Part shown: positions 41,710 to 54,900 of the stretch, piece after piece | Numbering within the stretch: position 1 is the first letter of the stretch | Layout: each line of letters starts with the position of its first letter | Assembly: GCA_021186555.1 (NCBI GenBank) | Contig: JAJKFL010000011.1 | Coordinates: forward strand, 30,863,611 to 30,927,610 | From: Reticulitermes speratus | Lineage: Eukaryota; Arthropoda; Insecta; Blattodea; Rhinotermitidae | Direction: 5' to 3' | Length of the DNA: 64,000 nt | Position numbers and translations under genes: made by a program | Notes under the pieces: model-generated | Told to the model about the DNA's origin: nothing | The model's input: the letters and a program-made list of their open reading frames with translations, nothing else | The model's database searches: none

Positions 41710-44700
41710 ATAACAAATCGATACTAACAGTAAAAAATGTGGATCTTTAGTCTTACCGCTATATTAATTTAAGACTTGTCTGCAACAGAATACCATACTC
41801 CTTGAACTGAAATGAAAAGAGAGACATTCAATCTTAAAACAGTATTTTCAATAACAATTTCGATGTGTGTGTATATTAAAATATACAAAGGAAAGAAAGG
41901 AAGAAAGATACACACCAAATTTCGAATGACATGAAAGCCTGTTCCTATGTGTGTACAAACATATAAAGCCATAGGACTTTCTCAATATCTCTAGTATGCT
42001 TATAAAATGTTCTTTAATTTTTCAAAAATTTCTGGACTTATCTATGCACACTTAACTGCCATGTAAATAGACAATACTTGTATCTACAAAACTAAAATTA
42101 TTAATGAATTAAATTACTATGAACCTGTAAATGGTACAGAATAACATTACAATTTAAATGAGAGAAGGTACTGTTTTTCATATAAAATGCACTACCACAC
42201 ATTTGTTGTGTAAGAAAGTTCTCTGGCCACCGTTCAATGTCTGTCACAATTACTTATGCAATATTCCACAGTAATCCAGCCTCCCTGCATGCAGACATAA
42301 CTTCAACTACTGACAATGGACAATTTCCAGGGAACATCTTTACATTATGATACCTGGGCATTGTCACAAGCTGCAGAACCACATTCACACACACACACTG
42401 CTAAACAGGCTGCAAGAATGTTACTAGCCAGTGAAGAGAGATTGTGAGCGGCATTGTTAAAATATATTTAAGGATTGCAAACTTCCAGTAAATAACACAA
42501 ATTTTCTCTAACGAAATGAATATGTGGCCAACAACAATCTGTGGAATGACATACAGTGTGTGAGACCTGCAATGGATGTATTATATTAGGTTTCCTGACT
42601 TACCTTTTATTGTGCAGTAATGGGCACACCAATATGGAAGGGTTTATTCTAACATATATAATGGTAACATTGACAGTGGGCATTAACACGTTACTACGTA
42701 ACATAAAGAGAGCAATGTGTACTTAGTGCTCACAATTCTAGTTCACAACAACTGCATATTCTTTAGTTAGGCTTCTAGTTCAATACAAGTTTCTAGACAT
42801 GTAACTGTCAGAAGGCTTGCTATTTGTAGCATTCTTGATTGATCCTGCATGACACAAATTTCTACTTTAAATGTATTAATTGTACTGACTGCATAGCTGA
42901 ATCAATCAAATATAATATTAATATCATTGTAGGCACACCTATTTATATAGGTTCTGTGCAAACCAGCAACCACAAACAGATTGTTATGCATGTAACATAC
43001 AGTCTACAGGAAATAATTAGCCCATTTCAACTATCAACATTATAAACTGACACAGTCAAAATAATCTCGACTGCTGAACTAAGCCACAAAACACATCACA
43101 TTCTTCAGTAAGGAACACTATATCCCTAACAACCAACAATACAAGATAAAATATAAGACAACGATACTTGGCCTCCTTTAAGCAATATATCACAGGTCAA
43201 CAGAAACATATAATTTGTTCCAAGTTTTTGTAAGTAAATTACAAAAATTCAAACATAACAATTAAATATCGAATTTTAAAACTAGTAAGTCCTATGATTT
43301 AACAGGTAATTTACTGCATGTTGTAACACTATAAACAGGCATGCATATAATAATAATATAGTATTACTTAAAACAACACTTTAATACAATTAATACGTTG
43401 TACATTTTAATGTACTGCTCCGTAGTATGGTCTAATCCATTTGCAAAATGTGTACCCTTGAATGACGATTCAATATTAGAATCGCAACGTGTAGCGTTTC
43501 TTTAGAATATTAGTAATATATTAATAAACTGCGAGCCTTTACTGTAGTTAAAATTATACTGTGTTGACTGTACACATTTTTATGTTTTTATTCATTTTAA
43601 TAAGCAGCAATTTCATCGCTGTAACCGAACTCTTCAACTTACGCAAATCAAACAGCCTGAACCGAATATATGGCAATACAAAACTGCAAAATATTGCTTT
43701 AATAAGCAAAAGCAAACGTGTCTATGTTAATGTTCAATTTAACCCCTTCTTTCGGAACACGAGATAATAAATGACAACCATAACCTCAAGATCACAAACT
43801 TACGTTGGTTCCTCAGTTCAAAAGGTATAAATCTGCTACTCCACAATTTATAGCGCTGTTTTAAAATACTGTTACAGGTATGTGTGTATATTCAAATATA
43901 CAAGCGTATATTTACAAGATGTATAAACAAACTTTGCTACGACAATGAACACACCCACGCGTCGCTTTCTTCGCAGGCGTCGACAATCGGCATATTCATG
44001 CATAAGCCCCTCCATGCTATGGTGCTGCCATCCATGAGTCTAATATCATGGTATGGTAGTGACAACGTACAACCCTATCCAGTCGGCAAGGAGGAAAACT
44101 GCTATTCCTTAGCACAGAAACCCAGAAAAAAACGATTTTTACGGTGTTTCGGAACCTGCCAGTGACAATTAACATCTGAATCAAACAAAACTATGTAACG
44201 AGTTACTTCGTCGCATCTAATTATAAAGGCGCCAAACATCAAAATGTATACAGACAAAGTTACACAATATGTTCTGGGTATCATAAAAAGTTTCTGTCAT
44301 TAATCCTCGGAGAATTTCACAGTCAAAATTTATAAATTACTGGCCAGTACCAACGTTATTATACAAGTGATAAAGATGTGGAAGAGACTAATGTGAACTG
44401 AAATTCATTCCATGACAGACAGTCATTTGCACACTTTTCGATCATATAAAGAGTTAGATATAATAACAACAAACTGTCTATACACAAAAATCCTTTACAA
44501 CCTTCTAACGAGGGGGAGAGAGACAGAGAAACTGCAAAAAGATGGTCCAGAAGGCTTGTAACACTATGGAAACATTATGTTGTGCAATACCAAAACTGGG
44601 CCAAATAATGGGGATGATAATGCTGGTGATAATTACATAGTCCAGAGAAAATTAAAAGCATCACAATTCAAACCCTTTGCAACAGGGAGGCAGGTAACCA

Positions 44701-45200
44701 ACACCCACTAGCTACACTGTATCAAAACAGTAAATTAAATCTTGCCTTCCTGCATTATGTTCCCTTGTGAGCTTCAACTGTGAAACACAACTTTGCATCC
44801 TTGTGTACTCCCCCACAGCTTTCAGTTAGTTATGTTTATCCCTTCTTTCCACATCTGTCCTCACTTACCCTGTGTACCCCTGCCTTTCTGTAAGCTTTAT
44901 TCCTTTTGCTTTCAATTAATCCACAACAATTTTGGGAAAATCTATCTTCCATTTGCTCCACATGGCCAAACCATATAACCCTGTTTATCAGTTGTCTCGC
45001 CATTTATACATTTTTTACTGTATTCTCCATGTCTTCTTTCATATGGTGATGTTTTGCTTTTTGGTTGTTACACATAATTCTGGTTGCCTTTATTCTAGTT
45101 GTTTCCTCGTCAGTCTTACTGCCCAAGTGCAACTGTCTCACCAAACAATACACAACACCTCAACTCAAACTAAAATGGATGGCTGTGATCCAAATCTATT
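41710..45200. other. Region upstream of TRMT6, no coding feature seen
   Basis: CpG-poor and AT-rich up to about 43.4 kb, then more CpG at 43.45-44.3 kb (for example CCACGCGTCGC at 43956). The CpG-richer part could be the true TRMT6 promoter with a 5' untranslated intron between; this is inference only. 44860-45130 holds text resembling a decayed LINE on the minus strand (TGCTCCACATGGCCAAACCA), too weak to assign. Confidence 0.35.
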
Positions 45201-45205
45201 ATACA

Positions 45206-45383
45206 TACAGTAAAACCCCAATTTAATGTTCCCACATTTAGTGAAATCCCGGATTTAGTGATGACTTTTTCATGTCCCGACAATAGCTCCACATAAATTG
45301 AAAACCTCCATTTAATGAAAACCTCAATTTAGTGAAATATATTCTAATCCCCCAGCAATTCATTAAATAGAGGTTTTACTGTA
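45206..45383. mobile_element. TA-flanked MITE (pogo/mariner type)
   Basis: 178 bp with inverted ends TACAGTAAAACCCCAATTTA / TACAGTAAAACCTCTATTTA. The interior repeats AATTTAGTGAAA several times. Confidence 0.75.
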
Positions 45384-45459
45384 TCTTGTAACCTGCCTAT
45401 CCATACTAGTCACTGCATCAACAGTTAACTTTTCTTTACAGTCCTGAAAAATTAGCCTC

Positions 45460-45585
45460 ATATTCTTACAAATCAAAATGGATGAGATGGGAAGAACATG
45501 TAGCACACATAAGAAAATGTACACATTATTTTCATTGGGAAAAATCAGGGTAAGTGTCCTATAGGGATTCCTTAGCACCGTTTTG
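45460..45585 (+). mobile_element. Short RTE-type LINE fragment
   Basis: A plus-strand stretch reading IKSKWMRWEEHVAHMRK-like residues, matching the [17 protein letters not shown] segment of the family. About 120 bases, no open frame. Confidence 0.4.
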
Positions 45586-45619
45586 GAAAGGAGATGATAG
45601 AAATAAACTGTGCAGATTA

Positions 45620-46308
45620 CCGTATATTCTCGAATCTAATCCGCACCTTTCCTTCAACCACCCCTTGTCCACGGGGCGACTGATTGAATAATATTGGATG
45701 TTACCAATGCGTTAAAATCCGATGCTACGCCTGTGACCGATGAGTCATACCGATAGAGGCGGGGCCTTTCTCAACAGACGTGCGCAATCTCGTCTGAAGC
45801 CAGCTGAGCCTTAGTTGTTGAAACGTGGGAGGTGCTTGTTCCAATTTGTCATGTACCGTAGTTATGGAAGAGGGACGCCTGAAATCTAAACGACTCTCAT
45901 ATACGGCAAAGTTCAAACGTGAAGTTATTCGGTGCGCAGAGGAGAATGGAAACCGCAAAGCCGCTGCAATTTTTGGAGTTGATGAAAGCAACGTTCGACT
46001 ACGGCGGAAACACAAGGCAACGATGACATTGTATGGGAGGACGATGTTGAAGATAAAGATGATAGTGACTGGGTGGAGAGCACGGATAACGATTCAGTTA
46101 TGAGTGATGATGGCGAGTCTGATGAATAATAAATTATAATAATAAATAATAAAATAACAGATTATTGTATTGTATTGTTCTTACGGCACGTACAGCAGCT
46201 CAATCATTTTTCCAAAATCCAGCTCTAGACCGCGAATCTAATCCGCATCTGATTTTTTAGCCCTCTAAAACTGTAAAAAGGGTGCGGATTAGATTCGAGA
46301 ATATACGG
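45620..46308 (+). mobile_element. Internally deleted pogo-like DNA transposon with 28-bp TIRs
   Basis: A 689-bp element flanked by TA on both sides. Its 28-bp perfect terminal inverted repeats start CCGTATATTCTCGAATCTAA. Inside, an ATG at 45864 opens a pogo/Brinker-type HTH (RLSYTAKFKREVIRCAEENG, AAAIFGVDESNVR). The frame then shifts to an acidic tail (DDSDWVESTDNDSVMSDDGE) ending at 46129, the kind of tail seen at the end of pogo/Tigger transposases. The DDE catalytic core between them is missing, so this is a deletion derivative. A third copy of the TIR core lies inside at about 46228-46246, a possible transposase binding site. The intact TIRs suggest recent mobilisation in trans. Confidence 0.85.
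45864..46129 (+). pseudogene. Pogo-like transposase remnant (HTH joined to acidic tail)
   Basis: The N-terminal HTH (about 45 codons) passes at about 46020 into the +1 frame, which reads VWEDDVEDKDDSDWVEST and an acidic end. The DDE domain, normally about 200-300 residues, is deleted at this junction. As read, a short basic peptide with a single HTH could be made. Confidence 0.7.
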
Positions 46309-46309
46309 T

Positions 46310-47470
46310 ATATCAAGTGGCTTGTGAGAGGACATGATGAATACTGAGTATGCTGTGCTATGGTGTTGGTTATTTAGTTAATATCAGTATTTCTCAATTT
46401 AAGAAGTCAGACTAAATGTACACACACACACACACAATCTCATATCAAATTTCACATTCTCATGTGTACAGTTTACAAATTATTGCAATGAAAACCAGAA
46501 CTGGCAAAACATATAATACAAGTGACAACCACACTATTTGTAATATAATGAAAAACAGAACACAATCTTGATGCATGTTTAGAACATACCCAACACGCGG
46601 ACATGTGTACTGACTAAGCACTAAGACTTCCACATCCCGAGTTTCACACAACTCTTCCATTTGGCAGTTCTGTAATATGTACAGCAAAATGTCATTAAAA
46701 GACTGACAGACTGAAACACATGACACAAGATGAATATAGAACTTCTGACAGTGTCATTTGCTTCTATAATATTTCAACTTCAATCATGATATTCTGAATA
46801 CAGCAAGACATGAATTAAAACATCACTGCAGTATCTTCAGCAAAGGCTATGTATGGACATAATGCTGAAACTGTTCTCAGATGTCCATCCATCCACTTGC
46901 TGTGCCTTTTAAAGCGTTCTTAACACATTCCATACCTTCTTGAGAGGCCAGATACTCAAGAAATTCTCTGCCTTTCTTGGAATTAAAAGGTCCAACACTG
47001 TGTTCACAAGAGAATTCCAATGCCCCTGTCATGGGAAAGTTAAATTTACTCCACAGCCTCTCACCCTATTTTGTTAAGTCTTTGCCTGTTCAATTTAACA
47101 TACAGTGTTTAATGTTATTAGACCATATTTCCATGGGACTGAAATTAAGTAATCACATGTGATAAAACAGCATTTATCTGTACTGAATTTACTAAACTGT
47201 AAACACTGTCCTGTGTGGTAAAATTGAAGCACAAAAATGAAATTAAAGTTCATCAATTTTCTTTGAAAAATATAATCGCAGTTCACTTCCATGGTCACAT
47301 ATATGATTTTATCCCCCATTTTTTCACAGCAACCAGATTGTAAACTTATTACATTAAAAGTAGAAATGGAAGACCAGTGAAAATAAGTAACAATCATTGT
47401 GTATTTCAACCTTAAAAGGCTTCACAAACTACACTTGAGAAATTTTTCTGCATTTAAGTGACACCTACAA
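46310..47470. other. Sequence downstream of TADA1 exon 6, no coding feature confirmed
   Basis: Contains a CA run (46421-46435) and a small LINE fragment. The missing last TADA1 exon should lie here or further down. 47775-48830 is AT-rich without features. Confidence 0.35.
46930..47020 (-). mobile_element. Short RTE-type LINE 3' fragment
   Basis: About 90 bases resembling the family's 3' end on the minus strand (AAGAAATTCTCTGCCTTTCT, TTCACAAGAGAATTCC). Confidence 0.4.
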
Positions 47471-47519
47471 GACAAAATGACAATTACACACAAAGTGAAA
47501 GCCTGTCATTTCAAGGGAC

Positions 47520-47772
47520 TGGTGGTGTCTTCCAGTAAACTTGAAGCCTGTCCACGAGTGGCTTCCAGTAATGTTGAAGCCTGTCCGCAAGTGGCTTCCA
47601 GTAAACTTGAAACCTGTCCGCGAGTGGCTTCCAGTAAACTTGAAGCTTGCCTGAGAGTAGCTTCCAGTAAACTTGAAGCCTGTCTGAGAGTGGCTTCCAG
47701 TAAACTTGAAGCCTGTCAGTGGCTTCCAGTAAACGTGAAGGCTGTCTGAGAGTGGCTTGCAGTAAACTTCAA
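47520..47772 (+). repeat. 33-bp minisatellite, about 7.5 units, in frame
   Basis: Units of AGTGGCTTCCAGTAAACTTG plus 13 bases, most 33 bp long and one shortened by 3. Because 33 is a multiple of three, the plus-strand frame from 47477 stays open and repeats VASSKLEACPR. It lies antisense below the last TADA1 exon found; no splice sites or start context support it as a gene. Confidence 0.8.
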
Positions 47773-48834
47773 GCTACAATGTAACATGACTGGTAGTAAA
47801 TGTGTTCAGGAGCCTTTATGACCATGAACATTATTTTTGTGATTACATCTACCCATCACAGGAAAGGCTACATTCATGCTTGTTACTACTGCCAGACCTT
47901 ATCTTGAAATATTCAAACTTCTGGAGCCAAGTTTCAATCAGTGACTTCTGTGTGTGTTATCGCATACAGTTATTCGTATTTTGATTCTTACCTGGCAGTC
48001 ATGTTGTTCCTTCAGTTTCGTCATTTGTTGGATGGTTTAATGTGCTAATAACACGTTCAGTGTTCACACTGTATACTGTGTGAGATGGAATCACATTACG
48101 ATGAACCTAGCACATAAACATTGTGCAGATACATTAGTGAATGTCAGTGTTATAACACACATTAAAAACACGTTATCTCATACTTAAAATTCTAACACCA
48201 GAGAGCAGACCATAAAACAGGCCAGACATAGCCCTCTTCTGGCCACTGTAACAAGCAAGCTGATGAGGCAACTACAGGGAAAGCTGGAATAAACTGAGTA
48301 ACAGCTTTTACTGTACTGCATGCAATATACACATACCACTACTGTGCAAAATATTTGACACTTTACACATTCTGCTTATCTCTGAAATACAGACTTCTCT
48401 TTTAAATTCTATTAAATTTGTTAAAAAATGGCATTTTTATATAGCCTATTACAAAGGTCTTGGTAATAAGAAGAGTAACCAAAGGTATGTAAGAAATACA
48501 CAAACATTTATTAAATGCATCAAATTTTTACAACATTCGGATGTTGGTTATAAACAATGGCTCCTCATATTTCTGAAATTTAATAACAATTATGTGATGA
48601 TCATGACAATATTACTGTTACTATTGCACTCTTAACTAGATTTCGCTCATTGTCAGATTAGAATATAACATTCTAAGAATAATATTTCAAACATTCTCTG
48701 TCTCCATTGTTAGCCAAAGAAGCAATCAAAAGTGGTGAAAACATCCATTTGGATTAAAATTCTGTGAGCTTTTATCCCCTCTCTAACTGGTGACAAAGAC
48801 AGGGTTAGCAAAATAACATGGAAGTACTACTAAC

Positions 48835-48997
48835 CTGGAGAGCTTCTAAAACTTGATAAGCAGTAACTGGATACTGGACAGTACTACCAACATCACCACA
48901 TGCTATTTCATAGGCTGCTCTCTGCTCTATTTCATCTAATGTTAATTTTTGAACTGGACACTTCATCTTTTCTTCATCATTTAGTCGGGTTGAAAAC
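48835..48997 (-). CDS. TADA1: TADA1 exon 6
   Basis: 163 bases, acceptor TCTGAAG, donor GTTAGT. It enters in the phase left by exon 5 and leaves in phase 0. It encodes STRLNDEEKM, a linker, then ACGDVG and VTAYQVLEALQ, matching the NMYDLFEALQ end of the family's penultimate segment. Confidence 0.85.
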
Positions 48998-51900
48998 CTT
49001 CAGAGCAAAACCAGCAAGTTAAATTTCCCTTCATGTTTGTCACAGTAAAAAGAAAAAGTTGTGCCTGAGCATAACCCTTTGGTGCCAAACGTTACAGACT
49101 TGTAATGCGCAGTGTGATGCTCAAAAACCACAATTTGACGACTGCTGATTGCTAATTACGGTCACTCTTATGCCGCACCCATTTAAATTCCGGTCTTCTG
49201 CAAATCACAGTGGGAATTTAATTCTAGTGCCAAAGGGTTAATTAGCACCATGCTATTAACATGTATTGGGAGTGGAGGTATAGTTCCATGAATTTTTAAT
49301 GTTGTCACTCAGTGGAGGTAAATGGTCAGCTCATGCCCTGGCTACTTTTACTCCCAGGGAAAGAGCTCCCGGTACTCAATGCATGAGGCTGGGTAGGCCC
49401 CACAGAAAGTACAGACATTGTGGCAATGAAAAAGTCTCTGCCCAGTCATCCAGCCTATAACGTAGTCAGATTGAGGGGCCCCCACTCTTAATGGACGTCA
49501 GATAGGAGCACAAAGTATTACACAGCAACCTGTAATTTGTATTACAGGCTGATGAAATGCTTGGTCATTTTATAACACCTTATCCCACCATTTGAGGATA
49601 CTTGTGAAAATCCTTGACCAGGCATGAGACCCTGGCCTGCATTTGTATGGGGTACCTTCTGAATAACATTACTGATGCGCAAAACAAGCTAACACCATGA
49701 TTTCAGAATCCGAGACGTGCAAAGAAAATAAAATTTGTTAAAGGAAGAAGTGTGTTTGAGGGACAATTAAAAATGGAGCTTATGAGTTGAAACGTCATTG
49801 GGAAGAACACAACACCAAATTTGATCAAACTGATATCCTTCTCAAAAAATTTGAGGTGTTCAAGAACACTACAAACTTACGGGGTTCCACAATTAGGGTT
49901 GATCAAAACTTCTCCACTGATATTAGAAAGATTACAAATGGACTGATTCCCAAACACGAGTGTCACACAGTTTGCTACTTCTAACTCTGTTACATGAAGG
50001 AACAAGAACTGTTGTTTTATCTACATCAATCTAAAAAAGTTACTTCATTTAACCTTTTAAAGCCCAGTGGTTACTATATGTACCACCAGGTTTAACATTC
50101 ACAAATTCTACGTTCTGCCCACACAGTGTATTTATGTGTTTTGTGTGGATCTCAGAACAAACAGCGATTATTTCACTGTACAGCATTAACTGACTGGTTT
50201 GTATAACTGAGACGGAGTGTGTTTACTGCGAGGTACGGACTGTATTTACGTGTTTTGTGTGGATCTCAGAACAAACAGCGATTATTTCACTGCACAGCAT
50301 TAACTGACTGGTTTGTATAACTGAGACGGAGTGTGTTTACTGCGTGGTACGAGCTTGGTCTTCAAATCAGACAGATCCACTTTCGTCCTTAAAAGGTTAA
50401 TCATCCCAAAACAGTAAAAAAGTTTCAGTGACACAAATTAAAACGGAGGTTTTAATGACATTGAACATGAAGATTTGTGTCTTCTGGGACATGATACTGT
50501 CCAGTTTGAAAAACAAGTGACCGATAGACAGAGACAGCAGGTTCTTGTGCAATGTTGTCACCTGCCTGTCAAATTACATAGCATCAGATTCCAGAGAGTT
50601 ATCTTTGGATATTTCTTAGCTCTCCGATTCATGATGATTAGAAGAACTGTACAAATCTTTTCAAATGTTTGTCAAAAGGCGGCAGTGTATGTAAGATTTT
50701 CAGTATTATAGAAATACACATGTTACAGACCAGGATATCCTGGGTGAGGTGAAGCACTATATAGTCTGTGCTAGTCTGGGACATTCAGGGCGTAGCAGTT
50801 AAACAGTGAGTTATTTCATCTAACTCTTTTTCCAATAGAATAAAATAACAATATTCAAATTAATAATCACAAATAGATGACTGAACTCTGAAACACCTTA
50901 AACCATAAATTGACTAAATCAGCATAACTGATCATAGAAACTGTATTTACCTCATTGTTACATCATCTGTGATATTCACTGTGTTACAAAGCCATGGATT
51001 AGGTACTGTCAATCCTACTGCATAGAGAAAATGACCTTCTCTCACTTTGTATCCTTTCCTTCGAACCAAAATAGCTGTCAGCACATTCTTCAAAAAATGC
51101 TAGATACAGATAAGAAAGATCACAGATTAGTAAAAGGCATATGTTAACCCTACGTCTGTTAACTTGGTGTGGAAGTTGGTCTCTCACATAAATAGAATAA
51201 CATAAGATATGTGAAAACAGAATGCTAAAGAGAAAATTTACATGTGAGAAAGGATGTAACAGGAGGCATCAGAAACCAACACAATGATGAACTGCATAAT
51301 TTTTACTCTCAAACAATTAGTATTAGGGTAATCAACTGAAAGAGGATGAGTTAGGGATGACATGTAGCATACATGAGAGATAGGAATTGCATGCAACATT
51401 TTAATCCAAAAACCTGAAGGAAAGAAATCACTTTAAAGAGCTGAGATTATAAGGGAGGATAATATTAAACAGGATGTAAGGACGTACACTGTATTGTCCT
51501 CACTAAGGTCAGGATTTAATGTCTGGGTTTCGCAAGCACTACTATGGACCTTCAGAGTCTTCATAAAGTGAAAAATTTCTTGACTAGACAAGTAAGTATC
51601 AGCTTCTCAAGAACAACTCTGCTCCATAAAGTTAGCTATCTGGTTAACAGTCATAAGATTCGAATAATACTGGTTAGAAAATATAATACAAAGGAAGATA
51701 ATGCTGCAAACAAATAAGTTTACAAATTGCATGCGATAACATGCACTTCAAGGAGTTTGACCAAAAGGTATGGCAATAAACTTAATCACAGTGGTACGAA
51801 GTACAACACAGCCCTACAAATACAAAATCTGATGAAGGAGAAACGCCTCTGAAATAAAAGTTCTGTAACTGAAACTTTTAAAAGAGTAGAAATTCAAAGT

Positions 51901-54900
51901 GAAGTGAAGTGCTAAACTACAAGTAAATACCGGTAATACCTTTAGAATTATCACAAATTAGGAAACGTATGGAGCATAAAAGTTCGGTACGTTTGGTCAA
52001 TTTTGCTTAATTGTCTGAAGAACTGTGCCTAAAGAGTGTATTGAGCAAAAAGTGTGCTTCATTTTTCTGCATGCATTTTTTTAAAACAGTTTTCACTTAA
52101 ATATTTAGTGAGTTACATTCAAGATGTAAGCAGGAATGTATTTAGGTCTCCATGTACAGTCTCCATTACTGTTGTCTGACTTTAATCACGACCAGAATAC
52201 ATTGACAGAATTTCGTAAACCTACCCAGTATAAATCTGTTCAGTTGTTCTTGGGTTGGTACATGATGACAAGCTGACAGAGTAAAGTTAAGAAGCATGTA
52301 TTTACAACTAACTTCCTTTTCTGAATGTACCTACAATGACTGGTTGAATGCCTTTGTTTAAAATTGCACAACATGCCCTCAAATGTAAATCTAGGGTTAA
52401 TAATATTGGACTCTGAAACCAAAACAGGCCTACATCATGAAGGAGGGACAAAAGTGAATGAGCAGTAGTTATTGAAAATAATTTGAACAACTAATAATGC
52501 TTACTTTTCTGGGAGACAGCTGTTAATAACAGATTCATACAATACACTGTAAAGTTCAGTGTAACAAAAAACATGCCATAACAATGCATATTATACTTTT
52601 ACAATGTACGACACTTCCTCAGAATTTTATTCATACCTGAACAGCAACAACCAACAGTTCTGCAGCAGATTCCTCAGCCCCATCAAGTCCTATTTCCCAA
52701 GCGGATAGCATCATGCGACCAAAGATGAGCGACAAGTCTGGTAAGAAAAGTTCTTGTGCACTGTAGCGTAATGGTTCTTCATGTGCATGAGGTGGCAGAG
52801 CATTTGGTGTTTGAATATAATCTGCAATGTCTGCTGGCTGCAACGTAAGTACATAATATGATTAGGGATCCAACGTGTCCTGGTTTTATGGGTTTTAAAG
52901 AGTTCTGTCCCCCTGTCCCATAAAATTTTGTTTGGGACACCAAATATCCCCAAGTTTTTCCAAATCATAAAAATATGACTGTTCTGACAATGCGTATGAA
53001 CAGTTTAACATCTATAGTAGAAGGACAGCCATCAACTGGTCATTAACAGGAAGGAATAGAAGAGGAAGATGTGTAGATTAGTGATTATAAAGTCTGGACT
53101 AAGACTACGAAGGATGAGGAATGGATATGTGAAGAAAAATCAGTAAGTGAACTGAATGTCTGAGTTTGAGTAGTGTAATTATTTAACACTTTTGTATCCA
53201 TATGTCATAATTTTTTATGAGATATCTCACTGAAGAAATATTAACAAATTATTCTGATTTGTTCATTGCATAATGGGACCCCCAAATTTGATCCAGCTTA
53301 TTCTTCACAAGAACACAGTTACAATTACATGGAAAAGATACACAGTGCGCCAAAATAAAAAATTCCACAGAAACAACCAAAGAAGTTCAGGAAAACAATG
53401 TATGATACCTACTTTGTTACAAGGCTTTAATCTGTATGGTGGAAGTTAGTGAAAACTATAAATCTATAACAACACAATTTACTGAAGCATGTCTGTGCAT
53501 AATTTATACTACTACAGACTTCAACTACATTACATTTGACAGACATAACACCTAATTTCAAGAATACTGTCATGTCTTTAATTGCTAACATAAAAAAAAT
53601 TTACATCCTAAACTCATAGTGCTCATCAGTCATAGAAGCACACAAAAATGCATAAGGCTGCCATCTGTTGATGGTAACACTAAATACCAGGAAAATGTAA
53701 GACTGACCTTCAAAAAGTCTTGAAAACATGTTACAACTATTTGGATGGAGCTGCCAACCATGTTTCAGAGACTTACTCTAAACTACGTTGATATTACCCT
53801 CACCTAGTTAACACTTCCCTTTTATCATGTCATACATACAAAGCAAAAGAGTACCTCAAAACTCCCTTTGTCAGATCTGTTCCTCCTCTTCACTTTGGCT
53901 CTTTTATTGGTTTTGTCCTTTAAAGTACTGCTTGTGCTCCTCGATGGTGAGTAAGATGTTCTGCTTGATATCTTTGACACAGAAGAATGTGATGGAAATG
54001 AGGCAAGGCTCTGGCATTTGTTGAAGAGACACAAGAGGAACTCATTGTGCAGATGAACCTGCTGGGCTGTCATTAGTTTGCGGGACTCTATGTCAAACTC
54101 TTCTTTGGTGGACTACACATGACAGGAAGACAGAAATGTCATTACACAGAGATTATAATGCAGGTGTCTAACACTGTAAGGAAAATGGTGCAGTCATAAA
54201 AGCCAGCTACAAATTATACCTTGCACTTAAGCCTAGCTAAATAACTACATGGATGTACAGCCCTCCTTGGTAAATCAGTAGTCACTCAGCAACACAAGAA
54301 ATTCCCTGCCTTTTGTGGAATCCTAGAATATTTAACAAGAGCCTGCCAATGGACCCTATTCCACACCAGATCATTTGAAGTCCACATATTACCACCCATT
54401 TTCTTAAATACCCATTTTAATACTACCTTCCAAACTATGCTTATGTCTTCCAGACATCTCTCCTTTTTTATTTACGTGACCAAAATTGTGTATTCGTCAT
54501 CACTCCCATGTGTGCTACATGCCTCACACAGCTCATCCTCCTTGACTTGATCACTTTATAATGTCTGGTCAAGAGTAGAAATTATGAGGCTCTTCATTAT
54601 TAATTTTCTCAATTTCTTGTCACTTCCTCCCTCTTTAGTTCAAATATTCTTACCTAGCACACTGTTCTCACTCTCAATCACGTTCTTGCCTCAGCATGAG
54701 AGACATTTCATACCCAATGAAACTATGGATAGAATAATAATTTTTCATATTTTAATCTTTGTTTTTAGAAAGCCGAGAGAAAAACAAAACATTCTAAACT
54801 TAAGCTAATTCCTCAGTTTACTCTGCTCTTAACTTCTTTTGTAATGAAATGTTTGCTTGTTACCACTGTTCCCAAGCTTGTTACATTTTTGGAGAATTCG

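Noticed and set aside
44860..45130. Decayed LINE on the minus strand
   Set aside because: Some text resembles RTE 3' regions but no landmark order could be established.
46460..46726. Possible last TADA1 exon (acceptor ATTACAG, residues CPRVGYVLNM)
   Set aside because: Only YVLNM resembles the family's YALNI, spacing from the acceptor is too long, and the rest (MEELCETRDVEVL) has no match. Kept only as a weak candidate.
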